Assembly: GCA_902728285.1 (NCBI GenBank)
Contig: CACVBU010000616.1
Location: forward strand, 1,985,309 to 2,049,308
Direction: 5' to 3'
DNA from: Clytia hemisphaerica
Taxonomy: Eukaryota > Cnidaria > Hydrozoa > Leptothecata > Clytiidae
Length of the DNA stretch: 64,000 bases
A model generated the notes under the pieces. It was given only the letters and a program-made list of their open reading frames with translations. It did not search any database and was not told where the DNA came from. Positions 33,501 through 43,168 of the stretch are shown in pieces. Every line of letters starts with the position of its first letter. The first letter of the stretch is position 1. Both the position numbers and the translations under genes were made by a program.

Positions 33501-36500
33501 GGTGTTATACATTTTAGCAACATCTGTGTGGATACCAACCTTGTGTCCCCTCCACCGCAGGAAAATTTCTAAGAGCTTATTCGTGTTATTCCTTCCTTTT
33601 GCAATGATGTCGTTGAGTGAGAAACCATTTCCGGTCTTCATTGAAGCGTCGAACACAATACGGCACGGAGTTGACACTGAGTTCTCCTTCCATACTGCGC
33701 GCCATGGAATAAAGTTGTTGATATTGGTGTTTCGAAGTGTACGTTGTACATCTGGGCTGAGGTTTTTTAAATAATCCACGTAGCCAAGAGTTTGAAGTTT
33801 TTGCTCTGAGTTGAGGACATCTTCCTTGTCTTTGGAGTACTTTGATAGCCGTCTCAGTTGTTGGTTGTAGATCTGGAGTGCAATCTTTCTATTTGGAGAA
33901 AGATATAATGATGGGTCATGTAGAAGTGGTAAAAATGCAGTCGAATTTTGCTTGCAAACATCAACATTGATTGATTCATTGATAACATGTTGTTCAACTT
34001 CTTCTTGTACACTCATGACCTCGTCAGTTGTTGAAAGTTCCTTGCAGGATTTACAGCCACGACAGTTGATACATCTGTATTGGAATTCACTTCCAACGTC
34101 TTGTGATTGGTTGAAAAGTTCAGACTTCTCTTCAATGGCTGAGTTTGATGTAATGAAGATGTCGGTATTCTTGTTGGTGTATCCGAGCAGGTGAAGGTCA
34201 GGATTGACATGATATCCCAATTTGAACAGCTCGTGTTGATCATTGATGAATTTATTGGTGTTGAAATGGTGATCTTTGATGTTGTTGAAGACAGGGTGTG
34301 GACCACCAATAACGCCGGTTGATCCGTCTGGACTTTTGAAGCATGATCTGTAAATTGTCAGTCCTGATGGCATCTTGAATACCTCCTCCGGGAAGTATCT
34401 TGAATATTTGATGCCAATCATAAAATCTGTATGACCACCAACTTGTTTTGGGACCAGAGGAAGATTGCATGGATCACCACCAGATTTGGCATAATCTTTA
34501 CGAATGTCGTTGATGACTTCACCGTCCAATTTGTATGTCGGAAACTTCTGAGTGATTTGGTCCAAGCATGGTCCAACGAGAGTTGCATCTGTTCCATCAA
34601 TGAGTGGAAGATCAATTTTGTAGGTGCCGTGCTTGCTTTGACTTGATATGCCACCAACCCCGCCCATTGTGATAGGACCAGCGTATTGTTGATTTGCTCG
34701 GTTGCCAAGTTTTTTGATTGCGTGATGACGTACAATGAAGTCGTAGCACCCAGAGTCATAAAATATGGTGAATTGTTTTCCATTGACAGAGATTGGTTGT
34801 AGCATGAAGATTGCTTCTGGATCCTCATCGTTTGAGTCGTTAGCAGAATGGAAGGTCAGCTTTATTTCTTTGGAGTAGGCTGGCACAGGTTGTCGGATGA
34901 TGCATCTGGTCCTGTAATGTTCTAGGATGTCCAGGTTTTGTTGGTTCGTCTTATGTTCTTCACAAACGAGGATATGCTTCCTTGGCTTGAAAGGTTGATG
35001 GTAAGGATGCTGGCATATGAACGTCTGTTGACATTGACCTTCTTTGTGTTTGCCTTGGTCACGTCGTGCCCCGGGGAAGAGACACTGGTAGCAGAGATTC
35101 TTCTGTTGCAAGGTTTTGAATCGCTCAGCTGGAGTCATTTCGACGAAAACTTTGCAGGAGAAATATTGTACTAGCTTTGTTCCACTAGGACCATTGGTTT
35201 GTGTATGATCTGTTGCTCCACAGATGTAGCATGAAGATTGGTCAGGAAACGTGTTGTAAGTTGATCGACCTCCTTTACCACCTCCGCCTTTGGGTTTTTC
35301 GGTGTCAGGTTGTTTGTTTGATTTTTGGATGGCAGCTTTCTGTTGGTGAACTTTCATCTCTTTCTCCAGAAAATCAATCAGTTGTTTCCACTTGTACTTG
35401 CCGCTCTTTGGTTCTTCACAAGTAAGAGTAAGCCATCTCATCATTCGTTGATCACCAAGTTTTTCACTGACTTGGTTCAAGGCGTTACTGTAGTAAAGTT
35501 CATTTTCAATATCATGAGTGGCTGCAAGTTGCATTAAATCTCTCATAGAATTGGTTATTTTTGAAAGAAAGTCAATTGTTTTCATTGGATCTTTAGATTT
35601 GGTTTCAATACTGTACAACGATTGGAGCTTGTGTTGAAGTAAAACTTGCCGGTCGCCGAATACGTTTTTAAGTCGACCCCAGATGTCTTGGATGTTATCG
35701 ATGTTTCGAACGAGTGATAATGCTTGACCATCCAGATGATTGTTCTTTAGTAATTCAGCTTGCATTGATTGTGGTACAGAGTCCTCATACAGTTTCTTGA
35801 ACTCTGCGATGAAGGTGTATATATCAATTGGAGAATCATAGCCGCTAAACGATTTGAGTTTGATGTTCAGTCGCCGCTTGTTGAAAGTTTCGTGTTTGTC
35901 AAGTTCTCTCGACTTGAGTTCGTTGTTAAGTTTCTTTTCATACTCCTCCTTTTTATCTTGCAGAGAGGAATATGATGATTTCAGTTCTTTGTATTTGTCC
36001 ATCGGTGGACGTAAGTAAATAAGTTCTTGTAATTTATTGGAAATCTCCTTCAGTTCTTTACTTTGTGTTTCAAGAAGAGTCTTGCGTTGCTTTAAATCGA
36101 CATTGCTGATAAGACTGACAGAGCATAACATCGAGGCAGTGAGAAAGTTTATAGAACGATCAATTTCGCTTACAATGAAATCTGATTTCTGTTTGTCTGC
36201 ATTGGTTTGTATCTCAGTGTTTACATCACTACTGTCTTTGAAGAACTTATTAACTCGTCCAATATATTGAATGATATCATAACACAGCATGGTAAATGGT
36301 TTGGAGTATGATTTTTCATAATCATCCTTTGATAATTGTAGTTTGATCTTTCTATTAGTGTTTTTGTATTCAGTACGCAATGTTTCTAGCCTTGTAACGC
36401 ATTCTTTCATCCTCTCAGGGTGTATCATATCGACCGGATTGTCATCAATGGTATCTGTGATATCCTCATGAAGTTGCGCCATTAGAAGAAAAAGTTCATT

Positions 36501-36824
36501 TGTACCTGTATTTGTTCTATCAGTTGGTGGAGTGTCACGTAGTTTGACATCCATTGGAGTTGGTTGAGGTGGGTCCACTCTGGTCCGAGGTGGAATGATC
36601 TCGGTGAGAGGTGGATCGCCATCAGTTGGAAGTGGTAGGTCGCCTTCAAATAGGGGCGGATCCGACATTGATGGAAGTGAATCTGTTGATTGAGGTGGAA
36701 GTAATTCCTTGGATTGATTTGAAGTTGCTTGAAGTGGAGGTGTGGTCTCCTTTGGCTTTGATATTTTACGACCAGTTTTTGAGTACGAGTTGAAGTCGAA
36801 TCTCTCCTTAGGTCGTGTTTGCAT
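30579..36824 (-). CDS. BEL/Pao Gag-Pol polyprotein
   Basis: One frame runs uninterrupted from inside the 5' LTR (first Met at 36905, 2108 residues). I take the first Met after the LTR, at 36824. Positions below are in the 2108-residue numbering. A Gag-like DUF1759 region is near 345-500. A Cys/His cluster starts near 559 (CYICGATDH). A retropepsin-like protease has its DSG near 716. Reverse transcriptase carries YVDD near 1203. RNase H starts near 1387 (DFGDASQDLACS). An integrase zinc region has HH and CPRC, and its core shows D, D and E in QVDLAGPF (about 1797), LADEGGQ (about 1862) and GRVERKIREV (about 1907). A short C-terminal DUF5641-like part follows. Together they copy RNA to DNA and integrate it. 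All key residues listed are present, so the copy may be competent. No env-like frame was seen. Confidence 0.95.
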   Translation of the reverse strand: MQTRPKERFDFNSYSKTGRKISKPKETTPPLQATSNQSKELLPPQSTDSLPSMSDPPLFEGDLPLPTDGDPPLTEIIPPRTRVDPPQPTPMDVKLRDTPPTDRTNTGTNELFLLMAQLHEDITDTIDDNPVDMIHPERMKECVTRLETLRTEYKNTNRKIKLQLSKDDYEKSYSKPFTMLCYDIIQYIGRVNKFFKDSSDVNTEIQTNADKQKSDFIVSEIDRSINFLTASMLCSVSLISNVDLKQRKTLLETQSKELKEISNKLQELIYLRPPMDKYKELKSSYSSLQDKKEEYEKKLNNELKSRELDKHETFNKRRLNIKLKSFSGYDSPIDIYTFIAEFKKLYEDSVPQSMQAELLKNNHLDGQALSLVRNIDNIQDIWGRLKNVFGDRQVLLQHKLQSLYSIETKSKDPMKTIDFLSKITNSMRDLMQLAATHDIENELYYSNALNQVSEKLGDQRMMRWLTLTCEEPKSGKYKWKQLIDFLEKEMKVHQQKAAIQKSNKQPDTEKPKGGGGKGGRSTYNTFPDQSSCYICGATDHTQTNGPSGTKLVQYFSCKVFVEMTPAERFKTLQQKNLCYQCLFPGARRDQGKHKEGQCQQTFICQHPYHQPFKPRKHILVCEEHKTNQQNLDILEHYRTRCIIRQPVPAYSKEIKLTFHSANDSNDEDPEAIFMLQPISVNGKQFTIFYDSGCYDFIVRHHAIKKLGNRANQQYAGPITMGGVGGISSQSKHGTYKIDLPLIDGTDATLVGPCLDQITQKFPTYKLDGEVINDIRKDYAKSGGDPCNLPLVPKQVGGHTDFMIGIKYSRYFPEEVFKMPSGLTIYRSCFKSPDGSTGVIGGPHPVFNNIKDHHFNTNKFINDQHELFKLGYHVNPDLHLLGYTNKNTDIFITSNSAIEEKSELFNQSQDVGSEFQYRCINCRGCKSCKELSTTDEVMSVQEEVEQHVINESINVDVCKQNSTAFLPLLHDPSLYLSPNRKIALQIYNQQLRRLSKYSKDKEDVLNSEQKLQTLGYVDYLKNLSPDVQRTLRNTNINNFIPWRAVWKENSVSTPCRIVFDASMKTGNGFSLNDIIAKGRNNTNKLLEIFLRWRGHKVGIHTDVAKMYNTIQLDQTHWCLQRYLWEENLNPDKPPEEKVIKTLIYGVKSSGNQAEHALRETAKIFKDQYPEVHKIITDDVYVDDCITGHQSQSEANHLADNLELVVNHGGFSLKGFTFSNQQPHDKLTADGETVSVAGLKWYPLEDQISLDIQELNFARKYRGKKPNEIKEIPLNLTRRQCVSKASEVFDISGLLTPITATLKMDLHTLVKRKMDWDDILPNDLRHLWSSHFKMIQELKSIKFNRAIVPPDAVNLDITTLDFGDASQDLACSSIYARFKRKQGDYSCQLIFARSLLVPDEYTQPRGELYASIINTHTSEVVRKSFHSTHTGASKFTDSQITLYWINNTSLQLKQWVRNRVNEIHRLTDITSWKYVQSNNMIADFGTRRCTTMTDVDQSSQWINGFQWMTQEVSEFPALTAKEIRLSQVELEQANREAKIPSTHSVYHNQLITDEFLNKTQQRYKFSNYVVDPNRHSFTKVVRVFAIMLRFIKLCRTKGKTKINSSIKPHIILTNEEISQAERYFFQKATQEVKHFVKQKVGKISIEKDGILHHIGRLLSEDSITVAGRMTSTMKDLTSTSFCVPIIDKHSPLAVSIINDIHWNSTVKHSGVETTWREVLKTAYILEGRSLVNFIRSSCPRCRYINKKTIAVEMGPLSQDNLIIAPAFYISQVDLAGPFSSYSQHHKRTTVKIWLVVFCCATTTAVNIKVMEDYSTTSFLQAFTRFSCQVGYPNKLLADEGGQLIKGCETMKLDIVDIAFQLHRDQRINFETCPVGGHNHHGRVERKIREVRSSLEKSMHNERLSIIQWETMAAILTNSINDAPIAVRNVKGNFEMGDLLTPNRLILGRNNNRGPSGTLSVENDYDKIIRSNQKIYDAWLDSWLVSHVPNLIEQPKWFNSNKHVKAGDIVLFTKQDSVISSTYQYGIIKEVKVDRDDKIRKVVVEYQNSSENVKRLTTRSVRSLILIHCVDELDLSKELFKCST

Positions 36825-36855
36825 TGAGGTGTGATTGAACCCCTTGCTGTTTGAA

Positions 36856-37627
36856 TGTTGGGGCAGAAACAATGAAGGGTGACAAGAAGGCTGTGTTCGT
36901 AACACTTGATGTGAATGTGTTCAAACTAAAAGAGAAAAATTTGACTAAGTCTTACAAAATGTCTCTAAGTCTGAAAAGTATAAGTTTGAAAAATATAAGT
37001 CTGAAAATATAAGTCTAATTTGAAATTTATATGTCAGTACAAAGATTGATTTGAATATTTGAATTGAAAAATGAAATCTAAGAGTATATGTATAATTTGT
37101 ATGTCTATGTTGAAAAAATGTAAGTTGAAAATAAAAATCCAAGATGGCCGACCTAAATCCTACAAGTGCATGACTAAGCAAAAAGAAAGCACCCAGGCAA
37201 AAATGGCAAACAAAAGCAAACACTGAAAAGCAAACTTACCAGCTAGCCTGGGTGTGAATGTTGTGAAATGTTTGAGTTTGAATTTGAATTATTGAATTTG
37301 ATGTTCACCCTTCAAGTGTCTCTTGTGAAATGAATAGCAGGTCTGAGAGTGACTCTGCAATTTATGCACTTTGATGTGTAAAATACAGACCAAAAATTTA
37401 TAATTTAATTATGCAAAAATAAAGCAAAGTTGACTAAATAAATATTGATTTGATGAATAAATTAACATAAATTAACATAAAAATGGCCAAAAGGGACAAA
37501 AAACTCCAAATGCAAAAAACAAGACAAAACACAGACCAGACTGAAAAAATGCCAAAAGGCAGGAAACTGAAAAGACCAAAAGAACACGAAACTTAAAACA
37601 AACAAAACTGCAGCTGATGCTGTAACA
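36856..37627 (-). repeat. BEL/Pao 5' LTR (772 bp)
   Basis: Holds the presumed promoter. The polyprotein frame is open through its 3' end, across the junction and into the internal region, which is unusual but may be fortuitous. Confidence 0.95.
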
Positions 37628-37632
37628 CTTCG

Positions 37633-38520
37633 TTGGTATTATCCCGTGAGCATGATGTACGTTCGGGTTGTCAGCGCTTCAAAATTTGTAAATTGGCCGC
37701 TATAAAATTTCCATTTTGTTCAAATTTTTATAGTTAAACTTACTTGGATAACTTGGAAACAAACCACCATAACAATTCTTCTTTGATGCGGACAGTCAGT
37801 GTTTCTATTTCAGATTTATCCACAAATATTCAGACATATTCAGTCACTTGCCTTGTCACCACAATTTATGTAAATATACAGGCAAAATTGCAGTTAGTTT
37901 GTTCTGAAAGTTGACAAATATTGTCAATTGTCCATCCTGCTGTTTTTTTTCAACAGGAAGGAATAATAAGAAGACTTCGTCATCATTAACCATTTCTTGT
38001 GACAATCACACAAAAATCATGATCCAATTCAACTCTTTATAAAGCACAAAAACCAAAGAAAAATTGTGAAGGAGCAACAGTTGTTGTCCGAAGGTGGTAC
38101 TTCCCTAGGCTATAGTTTGGCTACAGCCTGACAGCAGTTTAATCATCATGTAGAAGGTGTAGACAACTCTCTTTGTTCTTGAACCAGCAGAAGAAGGACT
38201 ATGCTGGCAAGAAGAGAAAGTTTTTTGTAGGTAGGCAGTATATGGAGTATAGTAGCAACCGGTTCAAATGAATTAAATGCGCGGGAAAACGGGGAAACAA
38301 ACCAATCATAAAATTTCTCTTGCTGTAATATGAGGAGCAATCTGAGGAAACACGAGAATCATGTAGTCATGCACTAAACACTAAATTTTCAAAAAAGTTT
38401 AGCCATATAGGGACCAATACATGAGCCAATTTAGTATATCGCACGCATTTTTTAATGCTGGACCATAAACTCTGTCTGGAGTTTGTTCAGCAGAGATTAA
38501 TAACAAACAGATTCAACATT
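37633..38520. other. Stretch between the retrotransposon and a broken exon
   Basis: No firm gene. A strong minus-strand acceptor (GCTCCTCATATTACAG) near 38326 precedes an open frame starting QEKFYDWFVSPFSRAFNS, which could be a downstream exon of the gene at 38693-39364, but no motif supports it. Confidence 0.35.
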
Positions 38521-38692
38521 ATTAGATCCGAATTAAAATGTCTCCAACACAAAAAAAACCTAATAAATAAGATATCGGATTAACACCAGAGCAGAGGATG
38601 TCTTCTAGTGCTTCAGCAGAGTCATCAAGTGAAATCCAAAGGGTTACTCTTATTTGCGATAGTTCTGTAGAAAAGCTTAACAATTTACTTAC

Positions 38693-39364
38693 CAATGGTG
38701 GTGGTTGTGGAGGGTCGCATGTATTACACTGGTAGAAAGTGGAATGCAATGATTTTTCAACAATTGATAGGCTGTTCCACTTTTCTGGAGAGTATGCTTT
38801 CAAAATCTCTTCCTTATCAATGTTCCGCTTGTTTCTTTTCACATACTCTATGAATCTGGCGGACTGCTTTCGGAAGGCTTTCTTTGTAATTTCAGGACAT
38901 TGAAAGAGATAGGACCCTGCCGACGCACCGGACTTAACGAACACCGGACACGCGAAAATCCGGTGTAAAAGAGAATTTTTTTTTACCACCGGACAATTTC
39001 TACACCGGACTTAAGGAAGTCGGATGTCCGGTGTCGGAGAAGGATATTTTTTCCCACCGGAAAATCAAAACACTGGACATGACCAGTCCGGTGCGTCCGG
39101 TGTTTCTTAATTTTTTGTTTCATAAATGTCCGGCGTCCAAAATTCCCTGTATGCAACACCGGACTGACAGCGGACTTATTACGTCCGGTGTAGCGAAAGG
39201 ATTTTTGCCACCGGACAAATACACCGGACAGTCCGGTGCGTCGGCAGGGTCCTAAAGAGATCAACAAAAAAATCATATTTTTCATCAAAATTGTGTGAGT
39301 TGATTGTCTTGTTGACGTGGAAAATACATCCTTGTGTGAAGCAACATTTAACAACGGTGCTCAT
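38693..39364 (-). pseudogene. First exon of an unknown gene, split by a MITE
   Basis: Before the insertion the exon reads MSTVVKCCFTQGCIFHVNKT, then NFDEKYDFFVDLF. It resumes without frame change after the element as QCPEITKKAFRKQSARFIEY, then KAYSPEKWNSLSIVEKSLHS, then CNTCDPPQPPPL, ending at a donor (GTAAGTAAA, 38692). Removing the MITE and one copy of its 8-bp target duplication restores one frame. With the element present, reading stops inside it at about 39179. The protein has scattered Cys and His but I do not recognise the family. Unless the element is removed by splicing, the allele is broken. Confidence 0.65.
38911..39253. mobile_element. hAT-type MITE (343 bp) in a coding exon
   Basis: Perfect 8-bp target duplication AAAGAGAT (38903-38910 and 39254-39261). 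Terminal inverted repeats read AGGACCCTGCCGACGCACCG and its complement. The body holds about fourteen copies of CACCGGAC/GTCCGGTG in both orientations, the pattern expected of subterminal transposase-binding sites. The 8-bp duplication points to hAT; no transposase is encoded. Confidence 0.92.
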
Positions 39365-39489
39365 ATTTGCTCAAAAAGTTATTTCATAATCACCAAACCA
39401 TAGAAAAAATATAAAAAGTTGTAAAAAAGGAAATCAAGAATTCAAGTAAATCTGCGTCCATTTTGATCCATCTTGTCCGCCACTATGAA

Positions 39490-39735
39490 GGTCGTGGATA
39501 GATTGTAAATGACTCTCCAGGATTTTTTCTACTTTCTCTATTTCCTATCTCCCATTCTATCCCCTCGTCTTTTCTATTTTCTGACTTTCTGAGACTTGTT
39601 TTCTGCTGATTTCTACTAACTTTTCTATATTTCAAACTTTCTCCAAATATCGACCCGACTGGGATTCGAACCCACCAAATGAAAGATTCTCTGATCAGGA
39701 ACCCAGCGCGCTATCCGTTGAGCCACACTCGCACA
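39490..39735 (-). mobile_element. tRNA-derived SINE (Arg-like head)
   Basis: On the minus strand TGGCTCAACGGATAGCGC is a good box A and GGTTCGAATCC a perfect box B, about 40 bases apart. The anticodon loop reads TTCCTGA (CCT at the anticodon position). The acceptor stem (GCGAGTG against TCGGGTC) does not pair, so it is more likely a SINE head with a tRNA-unrelated body (39490-39655) than a working tRNA gene. Confidence 0.55.
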
Positions 39736-41000
39736 GCAGAATGCAAAATTTGTAAATACTTATAGAATGACAAAAAAGACGGGGGTAATGTTATTGTAAT
39801 ATGGGTAAAAGTACCCCTTTTTTAACCTGACTGAAATTCGAGCCGTTACTAGCAACCCTGCGGGGCCCAAGGCGCCGAGTATGCACCCGGCACAGTGACA
39901 AGCCGTTACTAGCAACCCTGACCCTACCTAACTGATAATAACAGAACCCCCGTCTAAATGGAACCACCATACCCCCGTCTAAACGTTTCCGCAGACTGAA
40001 AAAATTTTCGCCTTGGTAGTCATTTACAATATACCCGACACCCACTATGAAGTGTCAGCTAAAATTCGAAAAATATGCCGGCGCCCGAGAATTCATATCT
40101 TGTTGAAAAAACGCGTTTAATTTCCCGTTTCCGTGACGATTTAAGAAAATATCCGACATAAACGGAAAAAAGTACGTCAAAAAGCTTAAAAATCCGTCAA
40201 ATCATAAAAACCGTGACGCGCACCGCTTTTACAGCCGAAAATTATTTTTTTTAAGTTACGCAAGAATTTTATCATTATCGGCTACTTGAAAAGTGCTGGG
40301 CCGAGTTGAATTTCGACATTAAAGTGCCAATTTCTCTTCCGACAAAAAACCGTCAAATTATGGATTATTGATTTATGACGTCATCAATAGGTAAAAAAAT
40401 TATGGCCCAGCGGTTTTCTTTGATCATTTGTATGTATCTTTCAGATAAAAAAAACTTTTTTCACGAATTCAGACCGCAAGCGGTGGGACAGAGTTGAGGC
40501 CATATTTGGACTTTCCTTGTTTCGCCCGAGTGACTTCAAGTATATACTGTATGAATGGATCCCTTTTTTAAAAAAGCATTTGTACCTTCTTATACAAACC
40601 ATCTATTATATGTATGCTTCCTTGTTCCCATTTCTATCAGCATGTGTCAATGCCTGACTTATCAATCTTTCCATTACCATTGGCATCATCAAGAGCTATT
40701 TTTTCAAATTTTTAGAGAAGGGTCAAAAATGCATGAACAGAAACTTATACACATTTTCCATCGATGAGCTAATGTTTTGATCGATTAAGGTATGTGATTG
40801 GTTCTTAGTAGCTGTGACGTCAATGCAACCACGGCAACATCAGTAAAAAATTATCTTCCAGAAAATGAAAGCTAGCGAAAAATAGTTGAAATTCAACTTT
40901 TTTTTCGCTGACGTCAGCGAATCTCAATCCTGTTTTGCCAGGGCGATTCAAAACGACCATCAAAATTATAAGAAAGTGAGAATCAGGCCCTGGGTACGAG
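39736..41000. other. Intergenic, no gene; short repeats
   Basis: AGCCGTTACTAGCAACCCTG occurs at 39841 and again at 39901, and CCCCCGTCTAAA occurs twice near 39949 and 39973. TTCGCTGACGTCAGCGAA at 40904-40921 is a perfect 18-bp palindrome. No coding frame is supported. Confidence 0.5.
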
Positions 41001-41425
41001 GTTGGTTTTTTCGCTGGTTTTCGCAAAAAACCGTAAAAACTGATTATTACGTAATAATCGATGACGCCATCAAAACTAAAAATTGAATTTCTCAAGAATG
41101 GTTTATCCAATTGTCTTCAAACTTTCACTAAACATGTATCTTATTAAAGTCGATCATTTGAAAAAAAAGATTTTTCAAAATTTTGATGACATCAGCAGAA
41201 ATTAGTAAAAAACGAAAAATCCTATTTTTTCCTGACGTAATCAGAATTTCGAAAAGAAAATTCTTTCAAATGATCAACTTTAGTAGGATACATTTTTGAC
41301 GAAAGTTTGAAGACAATTGGCTAAACCATTCTTCAGAAATTTTTAGTTTTGATGACGTCATCGATTATTACGTAATAATCAGTTTTGCGGTTTTCCGCGA
41401 AAATCAGCGAAAAAACAATTAGGTT
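41001..41425. mobile_element. Long foldback element, ~175-bp arms
   Basis: Left arm (GTTGGTTTTTTCGCTGGTTT, GATTATTACGTAATAATCGA, GAATGGTTTATCCAATTGTC) is mirrored along its whole length by the right arm ending AATCAGCGAAAAAACAATTA. The loop is about 70 bp. Arms have diverged by several substitutions. Non-coding. Confidence 0.85.
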
Positions 41426-41941
41426 ACACATCAGGTTAGAAACTACATCATAGTACCCTTCATGTTCAGTCATTTGTTTGGTCGTTTTCTGTCGGCTAAT
41501 GCGATCTGAAAATTATGGTAATTTTAAGACAGGCCATAACTTACCCGAGTGATAGTTGTACAGTAACCATCCATAACTGGGTATATCTGGGAGGCAATTA
41601 CGAATGGCAATTACTGAGCGGGTAGCTCAGCTTAAAATTACATATTTCTGCGTTGGGGTTGATTAGGGGTGATTGTGATTGTTTTGACTAAAGCAGCAAA
41701 ACAATCATTTCAAATTTGTTTCGTTACATTAGGTTACCTACTACACAACCATAATAAACATTTAATAATTTTATTTATCAAAAATGTATTCGTTTATTTT
41801 AGAACTATTTACAGTTTACAACAATCGAAATATATCATAACAATAGTTGACAGTTGGAATATTTGCAGTCCTCTTTTAAGCAGCTTTTGACAATTATTGG
41901 AAAATGAATGATTTACACTCTTTCTTCTTTTGCAATATAAC

Positions 41942-42106
41942 AATAGCGTTCAGTTTGAGGTAGTTGTTGTTATTTTCTGCCCGCGCAGTCTGATTATTAA
42001 CCCGATAGTGTCATTTGGGACTGTGTCAAATGGCACTAGAGGGCTAATAATCAAACTGCAAGGGCAGAATTAATGACAACAACGAACGAAAACTTAACGC
42101 TATTAC
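41942..42106. mobile_element. Hairpin MITE (~165 bp)
   Basis: AATAGCGTTCAGTTT, GTTGTTGTTATTTTCTGCCC, GTCTGATTATTAACCC and GATAGTGTCATTT on the left pair with AAATGGCACTA, GGGCTAATAATCAAAC, GGGCAGAATTAATGACAACA and AACTTAACGCTATT on the right. Confidence 0.8.
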
Positions 42107-42320
42107 TATTATTATCAATATCGGACATTCACTCAAACAACGTTTTTTTAGCGTCAGCCAAGTCTTTTCGCTTCAGTGCAATGTCCTCAACAAGTTTGTA
42201 GCACCTTGCGAGCGGGCCGTAAATGACCAAAAAGTGTTTTTGTTCTGACGTTAGTTTAGTCTCTTCGCTTCAATGTAACGACTTCAATCCAATTCCAAGC
42301 GGCTGCAAATGATGTTATCG

Positions 42321-42640
42321 CCCTATAACCAGGGCGGTTAATGATATTTCAGCCCTCTGAAGCACGACGCCTTAGTTTTCTCAGCGCGGGTATGACTATT
42401 TGAGTCATAGAACCTTTCAATACCACCCACCGTCCGAATTTGTAATGGCTTACTTAATGATCGCTATATGGATAATAATACCCTATAACCTGGGCGGTTA
42501 ATGATATTTCAGCCCTCTAAAGCCTGGCACTTTAGTTTCCTCAGCGCGGGTATGACAATTTGAGTCACAAAACCTTTCAATACCACCCGCCGATTCTATC
42601 TGTAATGGCTTACTTAATGATCGCTATATGGATAATAATA
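42321..42640. repeat. Perfect-period tandem duplication, 160 bp x 2
   Basis: CCCTATAACCAGGGCGGTTA ... CGCTATATGGATAATAATA is repeated directly from 42481, at about 90% identity by eye. Non-coding; function unknown. Confidence 0.92.
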
Positions 42641-42942
42641 AATATTGTTTAAATTGAGGCTCAATAAACTAAAAAATAGAAGCGGTTCAACCCTAGACGT
42701 GGAACAACGGGGTTTTAAGGAAATTACGGGTCGAATCAGTACTTAATTCAACTAAACCTTAGCCAATACTTTTTGCTACTTTCATTTACCCCTCAAATTA
42801 ACCTCGTCTTTATAGACAATAAGATCGTCTTCAGCCTCACTAATTAACTACAAGTTTTATGTTATAAAAAAACATCCAAAATTTGTTAAGCCTTCCGATG
42901 TTCCTAACTTTTTGAGTTTTAAGGTCGCTACCTACTCAGCAT

Positions 42943-43168
42943 TTTATGTTCAGCGAACACGGCACACGTCTCGAGTGCTTTGGTCGCTGAACGCTTTTCA
43001 TATTCACCTGATCCAAAATAAAGGGGAGATGCGCTGCACATTTTTAAATTTCGCCTGACGAAAGTATTACGATAGTGTTTTTGCGTGTCTATCGATAAGA
43101 TTTTTGGGATGAAATAATGGTGTTTGGTTTTTTTTTTCGCAGGCGTTCTGTGTTCCGTGAACATAAGA
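42943..43168. mobile_element. Small MITE with TTATGTTCA ends
   Basis: TTTATGTTCAGCGAACACGG on the left matches the reverse complement of GTGTTCCGTGAACATAAGAT on the right. An intervening minus-strand open frame has no motif. Confidence 0.55.

Larger units (their letters stand above)
29711..37632 (-). mobile_element. Complete BEL/Pao LTR retrotransposon
   Basis: Two LTRs (29716-30495 and 36856-37627) flank one long open frame on the minus strand. The target duplication CTTCG (29711-29715 and 37628-37632) is perfect. On the minus strand each LTR begins TGTTACAGC and ends CCCCAACA. A polypurine tract (TGTGGGGGGAG) directly precedes the 3' LTR. No primer-binding site beginning TGG was recognised after the 5' LTR. 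The LTRs differ by one substitution, a 1-base and a 9-base indel, so the insertion is very young. Confidence 0.96.

Noticed and set aside
39655-39735. Functional tRNA-Arg gene
   Set aside because: The acceptor stem does not pair and the anticodon stem is imperfect, so a SINE head is more likely.
42928-43164. 78-codon minus-strand frame
   Set aside because: It coincides with a small inverted-repeat element and has no protein motif.
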